Source: Eutreptiella sp. 'Long Island Sound 2002'
Lineage: Eukaryota > Euglenozoa > Euglenophyceae > Eutreptiales > Eutreptiaceae
Reading direction: 5' to 3'
DNA length: 64,000 nt
Assembly: GCA_964036045.1 (NCBI GenBank)
Contig: OZ038378.1
Coordinates: 179,025,754-179,089,753 of the forward strand
Positions within the stretch are counted from its first letter, which is position 1, and every line of letters begins with the position of its first letter. Shown one piece after another: positions 59,712-64,000 of the stretch. Made by a program: the position numbers and the translations under genes. A model generated the notes under the pieces. The model ran no database searches. It was not told the DNA's origin and saw only the letters and a list, made by a program, of their open reading frames with translations.

Positions 59712-62626
59712 TCACGCGTCTCGCTTACCATAGACTCGGGGTGCATTAGGCGTGCCCGTGGGCACTCCTGGTACCTCGGCGGTGCCCTCCTCGACGGACT
59801 CCGGGATGTCGGCTTCGGTGGTCCTTGCAACCGGAGCCCCGGCGGGATCGGGCTCCACGTGGGCGGCAGCCCTCCATGTAGCGGCGGTGCCGGCCCTGGC
59901 CACCAGGCTTCCCCGCCAGTCAGCCACAGCCGGACCTAGGGCAGCGGCGGAAGCCCCCCTTGCCATTGCGGGGCAAGCGCGGGGGGCACTCTCGGGGGTT
60001 CATACGCTCTCTGCACGTCACCGTTGCCGGTCGCGGATGGGCGGTCTTGGCTGCCGCTTCTGCTCCGGCTGCGCCTCTTGTCGCGGCCCCTGGACCTCTT
60101 CGGATCATGACTCTTCAAGCGGCTGCGGCTGCGCTTCTTGCGGCGGTCTCTGCGTGGGTCGCTGTGCCTGTCCTGCTCGATGACGAGGAGCCGCTACAAG
60201 CAGAACTGCTGCTGGGGATCAGAGCGGCCCTTCAAGGCCTCGCTCGAGAAGTAGCAACAGGCACAGCCAAAGGCTTCCAAGACACCATGGACATCACCAT
60301 CCCCAGATAGGTGAAGACCGAGGACATCAACAGGTACATGGAGCTGGCGTTCGGGGACACCTTCGAGCCACTGCCGGAGACAGCGGAAGGCAAGGTCCGC
60401 TTGATGTGTACGAGAAAGACGGCCGATGCAGTACACAAGGGGATGATCATCAGGGGAGAAGAGATCAGGGCGCACGCGAAGAAGAAGCGAGACACGGACA
60501 GCAGCGATGAGGAGACGCCCAATGACGAAAGACAACAAGACGAGCGTAGGGACGACATCAGTGGCGGCAAGCGACGTGGCGCTGGAAGGAGTGACGGCAG
60601 AGACAGCAAGAGCGGCAAGGAAGGAGCCAAGAAGTGGTTCGTGGGCTGCTACAGGTGCGGAGGGGATGGCATGCCACGCGGTAGGCCCCATTGGCCAGAA
60701 GGAGAGATGCACCCGGTGTGGCAAGAAGGGACACATCGCCAAAGTGTGCGCAGAGGCGGCAGCGGCCAGGGCGGCCTTCCTCAAGAACTATGGCAAGCCG
60801 TGGGAGCTCGAGCACAACCTGCCAAACGACGAGGAAGAGCGGCGAGGCATAAACCCCATCCCCGTGAGAAGGGGGCCAGCAGACCGCGACCGTGACGGGG
60901 CGCGGCAAGGAGAAAGCACATTCCAAATGGACGAGATCCCAGGGCCGAGAACGCAGTGGGAGCCGGGGCCGGAGCAGTGACCGTGGCCGCCACAAGAGCA
61001 GAGACGTCAATCCACTCCTCTCCTAGGTCGGCTGCCATGCGCAGCTCTGCGGGAGCTCCCGCCGTTTCCCTAATCTTCTGTCGCGCACGTTTGGGGGCTC
61101 CCGCACTGGCCTCCTCCTCCGCAGGCTCTCCTCCGCAATCTTGCCCTGCAGCCTCGCCTACGCGCGCGGCTTCCGCAGGGCCGCTCCGGGCTATCGCCCG
61201 CTGTCCGGCGCCCGTGCCGCGACTCACCCCGCCTGAGACGCCTGGGTCGCTGGGAAAAGCCTCCTTGCCGCTGCGGGGTCTAGGCTTTCCTCCTCCGGCG
61301 CCGCTTCTTCCTCGACGAGGCTCTCACGGCTCCATGCGATCGTTGGCTCCCCGAGGGACACCCGGTCTTTGCCTTGAAGGCGCGCTGTCGCCGCGTGGAT
61401 GGCCACCACGATTATGGTCTTCTGTCCTTCCACGGTCATGCCCTTGGTGGGCGGATAGTGCCCCGTCCCATCGACGAGCGGCTTTGTGTCCTTCCATGTT
61501 GATGCCCGCAGCTTCTTCTTGAAGAGGCCGGCTTGTGGGGGCAGGGCGTTCGCCATGTGGCCTTTGACGCGTACTCCTAGAGCTCACCTCTCGCATCCTT
61601 GGCCGACTGGATGTGGGCCCTGTCCATGCCCAGCACCGTGCGTACTGCCGCTGCCTGCGCGTCGGAGAGGTTCCTCATCATGAGCGACACCCACGGGAGC
61701 TTGTCTTGCATAAGGAATGCCACCGGGACTTCTCTCGCTGGGGCTCCCGAGGTCACCGTCACGTCGGCGCACACAGAGCAGTCCTTCCACTTTGTGCCTG
61801 CTCCGTCCACGGCCCCTGCGGGTTCGGCGTCCTGCACCCCGTATCGATGCGGATGCCGTTCGTCACGCTCACGTGCTTCCATCGTACTCCTTGGCCGCCA
61901 CGCACGGCTCCCAGCATTATGTTACGGATGGGAGGCTGGGCCATGGTGTCACTGTGGTTCTGCACAAAGGAAATGTGGGGTTGAGCGCCGTCCGCATTAT
62001 GCCTTCCCTTGCCCACTGTGAACGTCTCCGTCCGGGCAACCTCAATCGAACCGCTGCACTGGCATGCCCCCCTCTCTCGGACCTCTCTCACTCGCTCCCT
62101 ACCCTCGTACCGATGACGATGGTCGCCTCTCGGGGCCCCGGCGCCGTCAGCCGCCGCACCTCCGCTTGCGCAACTCTATCACGGCCCCCTGGTCTTGCAG
62201 CCGGCCGCGTACCCCCCGGTGTGCAGCCGGCCACGGATCGACAAACGCATCGGTCCAGAGCACAGCCCTGTTGCAGTGCCTGGATGGGCACCAGGGCCTC
62301 TGCTGCTATACAACAGATTGCCCCTGCACGCTGGCTCCGTGTGTCTACCCTCGTGTCGCAGTGCCGGCACAATGCCATGGCACCAAGGTCAGACACTCGG
62401 ATCGCTGGATCGCCGGATCGCTTGACCTTTCTCTTGCGCTCTCCGTCACTTCACGCCTGCGAGGCACAACAGCGGACGCCGGTCCCAGCGCCTTGCCCTG
62501 TCCTGTCCTTACTCTCCGTGGCGCTTGCACGCTGGGTGTTCGTGGTACTGTCCTGAAGGCATCGCGGGATGAGGTTGGCTCCCTGTGCGCTGCCCTCGCC
62601 CTCGTCCTCTCGCGTTGGCAGTGCAT
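59712..62626 (-). pseudogene. Gag-like retroelement ORF with CCHC zinc knuckle and RS-rich tail, internally inverted
   Basis: Minus-strand pieces follow in order. 62,396-62,088 has a Cys/His start and EATIVIGTRVGSE. 62,091 to about 61,850 reads VARTETFTVGKG, then MAQPPIRNIML and RWKHVSVTNGIRID. About 61,820-61,577 reads KWKDCSVCADVTVTSG and MRNLSDAQAAAVRTVLGMD. 61,556-61,224 reads FKKKLRASTWKDTKPLVDG. 61,227 to about 61,003 reads RARQKIRE and ELRMAADLGEEWID. The centre (60,169-61,005) is on the plus strand. The minus strand resumes at about 60,171 with an Arg-Ser region (RRDRRKKRSRSR, KRSRGRDKRRSRSRS) to a stop near 59,936, and possibly to 59,712 after one more shift. At least four frameshifts are present. 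A CCHC knuckle is typical of Gag and LINE ORF1 proteins; the RS tail would also suit an SR-type RNA-binding protein. Confidence 0.65.
60169..61005 (+). pseudogene. Inverted central segment of the Gag-like gene, with zinc knuckle
   Basis: The plus strand reads VLLDDEEPLQAELLLG, then KGFQDTMDITIPR, TAG, VKTEDINRYMELAFGDTF, AEGKVR, a charged linker and CYRCGGDG. After a frame change it reads CTRCGKKGHIAKVC (C-x2-C-x4-H-x4-C, at about 60,707-60,748), LEHNLPNDEEE, and after a second change an RS/RG stretch ending HKSRD. The sister copy at 63,627-64,000 has EEWID directly joined to VLLDDEEP and a Gln codon (CAG) where this copy has TAG. The GTC at 60,169 and GAC at 61,003 form the breakpoint pair. 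Turning the segment over joins EEWID to VLLDD and HKSRD to RHSDPRRD in frame. Confidence 0.7.
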
Positions 62627-62689
62627 ACGGGATCCGTCCCGCTAGCTACCATCCTGAGGGTTTTTATACTGGTGCTAGGTAACCAGGAT

Positions 62690-62804
62690 GAGGGGGGGGG
62701 GTGTGCCAATGTGGATGGGGGGGGGGTGCTAGCGGGGATGGCGGGGGGGTGCCGGGGCGGATGGGGGGGGGGGTGCCGGTAATGAATGGGGGGGGGATCC
62801 GGTG
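62690..62804. repeat. G-rich minisatellite
   Basis: Repeats of the type GATGGGGGGGGGGTGCCGG with variable G-runs (about 20-30 bp period). It directly precedes the GAG microsatellite. Confidence 0.8.
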
Positions 62805-62873
62805 TGAGGAGGAGGAGGAGGAGGAGGAGGAGGAGGAGGAGGAGGAGGAGGAGGAGGAGGAGGAGGAGGAGGA
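62805..62873. repeat. (GAG)23 trinucleotide microsatellite
   Basis: A pure GAG/GGA run of 69 bp. Confidence 0.98.
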
Positions 62874-63260
62874 GCGCCCGCCGCGGTCGCATGGACGATG
62901 GGCCTGAGCGTCGTCCCCCGGGGGTCCCACGCAGATCCACCAGGGGAGTCCTCCGTCTTACCTCCGCAAGAGCAGGACGGATCTAGTCGCACACCTGAGG
63001 ACGCTCCTCCCGGCAGGCCGTCCGGGTCCCAGCGCCGGTGTACGACAATGCCACGGTCCGATCTGCCTCCAGGTCCTCGTCACCAACCGCCCGAAAGCCC
63101 TGGATCCACCCGAGTCAGCATCCTAGAGTCGACCAGACGTGAAGGCGCGGGTCTTCCTGGGGCATCACCCCCAACTTAGAACGTCGCCATACAAGGAGCG
63201 CGGTCTGGCTCGACTAAGTGCGGTACTGGAACGATTTGGCCGGGCGAGGCCGAGGACGTG

Positions 63261-63626
63261 ATCACGCACGTGGACACGGCCACGGGGAGGGGTGACCTAA
63301 AGCCACCTGCACGTCCTTGTAGACTGTGCGGGGGCCCTGTGACGCCGCACTAAGGATGGCCAAGAAGGCGGAATGAAGTGCGGCACACCAAGAGGGGATC
63401 TCATCTCCACAGAGGCTGGCCTCCAGGCTCCGTCCTTCGCCACTGTAATGGATGGCCCAAAGGCGGCGCCGATCCGGGAAATGGGGGGCAAGCCCGTGCT
63501 GGCTGAGCCCGTCCAGGATGAACACGTCGTGTACCCCCCACTCAATCTCTTCACGCGAGCGCGCCGGGATTGGGTTGTGCTTGAGGTGTACATAAAGGAC
63601 TCGGTATGGGCTTCGCCTGCACACTC
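63261..63626. other. Open on both strands; coding strand undecided
   Basis: A minus-strand frame (63,624-63,262) and a plus-strand frame (63,373-63,666) overlap. Both have protein-like composition, for example HDVFILDGLSQHGLAPHF on minus and FATVMDGPKAAPIREMGG on plus. It abuts the point where the second Gag copy loses its match (about 63,627). Neither frame matches any known block. Confidence 0.25.
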
Positions 63627-64000
63627 CCGCGGACCTTGCCCTCCGCTAAATCTGGCAGTGGCTTGAAGGTGTTCCCGAACGGGAGCTCAAGGTACCGGTT
63701 GATGTCCTCGGTCTTCACCTGCCTGGGGATAGTGATGTCCGGCGCGTCTTGGAAGCCCTTGGCCGCGCCTGCCGCTACCCCTCGGGCACGGCCTTGCAGG
63801 GCTGCTCTGATCGCCAACAGCAGGTCCACTGGTAGCGGTTCCTCGTCATCGAGCAGCACGTCAATCCACTCCTCTCTTAGCTCAGCCGCCATGCGTAGCT
63901 CTGCGGGAGCTCGCTCCGTGTCCCGGATTTTCCGGCGCGCCCGTTCTCGGGCCTCCGCACCTGCCTCCGAGCTCTCCTCGGCGATCTTGCGTTGCAGCCT
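63627..64000 (-). pseudogene. Second, partial copy of the Gag-like ORF, running off the right edge
   Basis: The frame is open from the window edge: RLQRKIAEE, an Arg/Glu-rich stretch (RARRKIRDTERAPAELRM), EEWIDVLLDDEEPLPVDLLL, KGFQDAPDITIPRQVKTED, INRYLELPFGNTFKPLPD and AEGKVR. It aligns block by block with the inverted gene at 59,712-62,626 but is uninterrupted here and has no stop. The match ends at AAGGTCCGC (about 63,627), well before the zinc knuckle, so this copy is 3'-truncated. The N-terminus lies beyond the window. Confidence 0.7.

Larger units (their letters stand above)
62627..63260. other. Low-complexity GC-rich stretch without a supported gene
   Basis: Contains G-run minisatellite sequence and a GAG microsatellite, listed separately. 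The plus-strand frame 62,898-63,179 is Pro/Ser-rich and unremarkable. Confidence 0.5.
54940..64000. other. GC-rich segment of broken mobile elements
   Basis: Base composition changes abruptly at about 54,940 and stays GC-rich to the right edge. Homopolymer C/G runs and GC-rich codon use are frequent. All identifiable coding relics in it are transposon or retroelement genes, mostly on the minus strand, with many frame changes and stops. Confidence 0.7.

Noticed and set aside
60156-61227. Independent plus-strand Gag gene next to a separate minus-strand Gag gene
   Set aside because: The two halves are complementary parts of one protein and join in frame at both breakpoints, so one inverted gene is the better explanation.
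62786-62986. Poly-Arg, poly-Glu and poly-Pro ORFs over the GAG repeat
   Set aside because: They are read-outs of a (GAG)23 microsatellite in different frames.

Overview
The window is nuclear-type eukaryotic DNA, most likely from a unicellular alga or other protist. There is no operon-like gene packing, no recognisable rRNA or tRNA, and nearly everything identifiable is satellite DNA or decayed transposable elements. I cannot name the species.

Layout. (1) 1-18,400: one satellite array, about 32.6 head-to-tail copies of a 563/564-bp unit, open at the left edge. (2) 18,401-44,621: a second, unrelated array of about 41 copies of a 585-600-bp unit, interrupted by two DNA transposons. The first, at 29,379-30,426, has CAAGG termini and 8-bp target duplications like a hAT element. 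The second, at 40,196-41,019, has poly-C/poly-G ends and a TA target duplication. (3) 44,622-54,940: mixed low-copy sequence with minisatellites, a decayed DDE (PIF/Harbinger-like) transposase, two more members of the poly-C element family (48,348-49,306 and 52,657-53,103), a few candidate exons, and one plausible small host gene (53,871-54,326, minus). (4) 54,940-64,000: a GC-rich segment made of broken mobile elements, mostly on the minus strand: a tyrosine recombinase, a coiled-coil ORF, an AP-type endonuclease of a non-LTR retroelement, and a Gag-like ORF with a CCHC zinc knuckle and an RS-rich tail, plus a second partial Gag copy running off the right edge.

The most informative signals are structural. 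The Gag-like gene and the endonuclease gene each carry an internal segment (about 834 bp and 200 bp) in the opposite orientation; turning each segment back restores reading continuity, and short inverted repeats sit at the junctions. The poly-C element can be tied to movement: two satellite units carry a 5-bp TA-CGG-TA type scar at exactly the site where another unit carries the element. The satellite arrays show nested higher-order duplications (1,127, 2,255 and about 17,472 bp in the first; 2,945 and about 1,160 bp in the second), which date the insertions relative to amplification.

The many ORFs inside the two arrays are repeats of the same few frames. I treat them as by-products of satellite sequence, because frame-changing indels separate the copies. 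Intron-like splice signals recur in every unit on the minus strand, so a transcribed exon array is kept as an open alternative.
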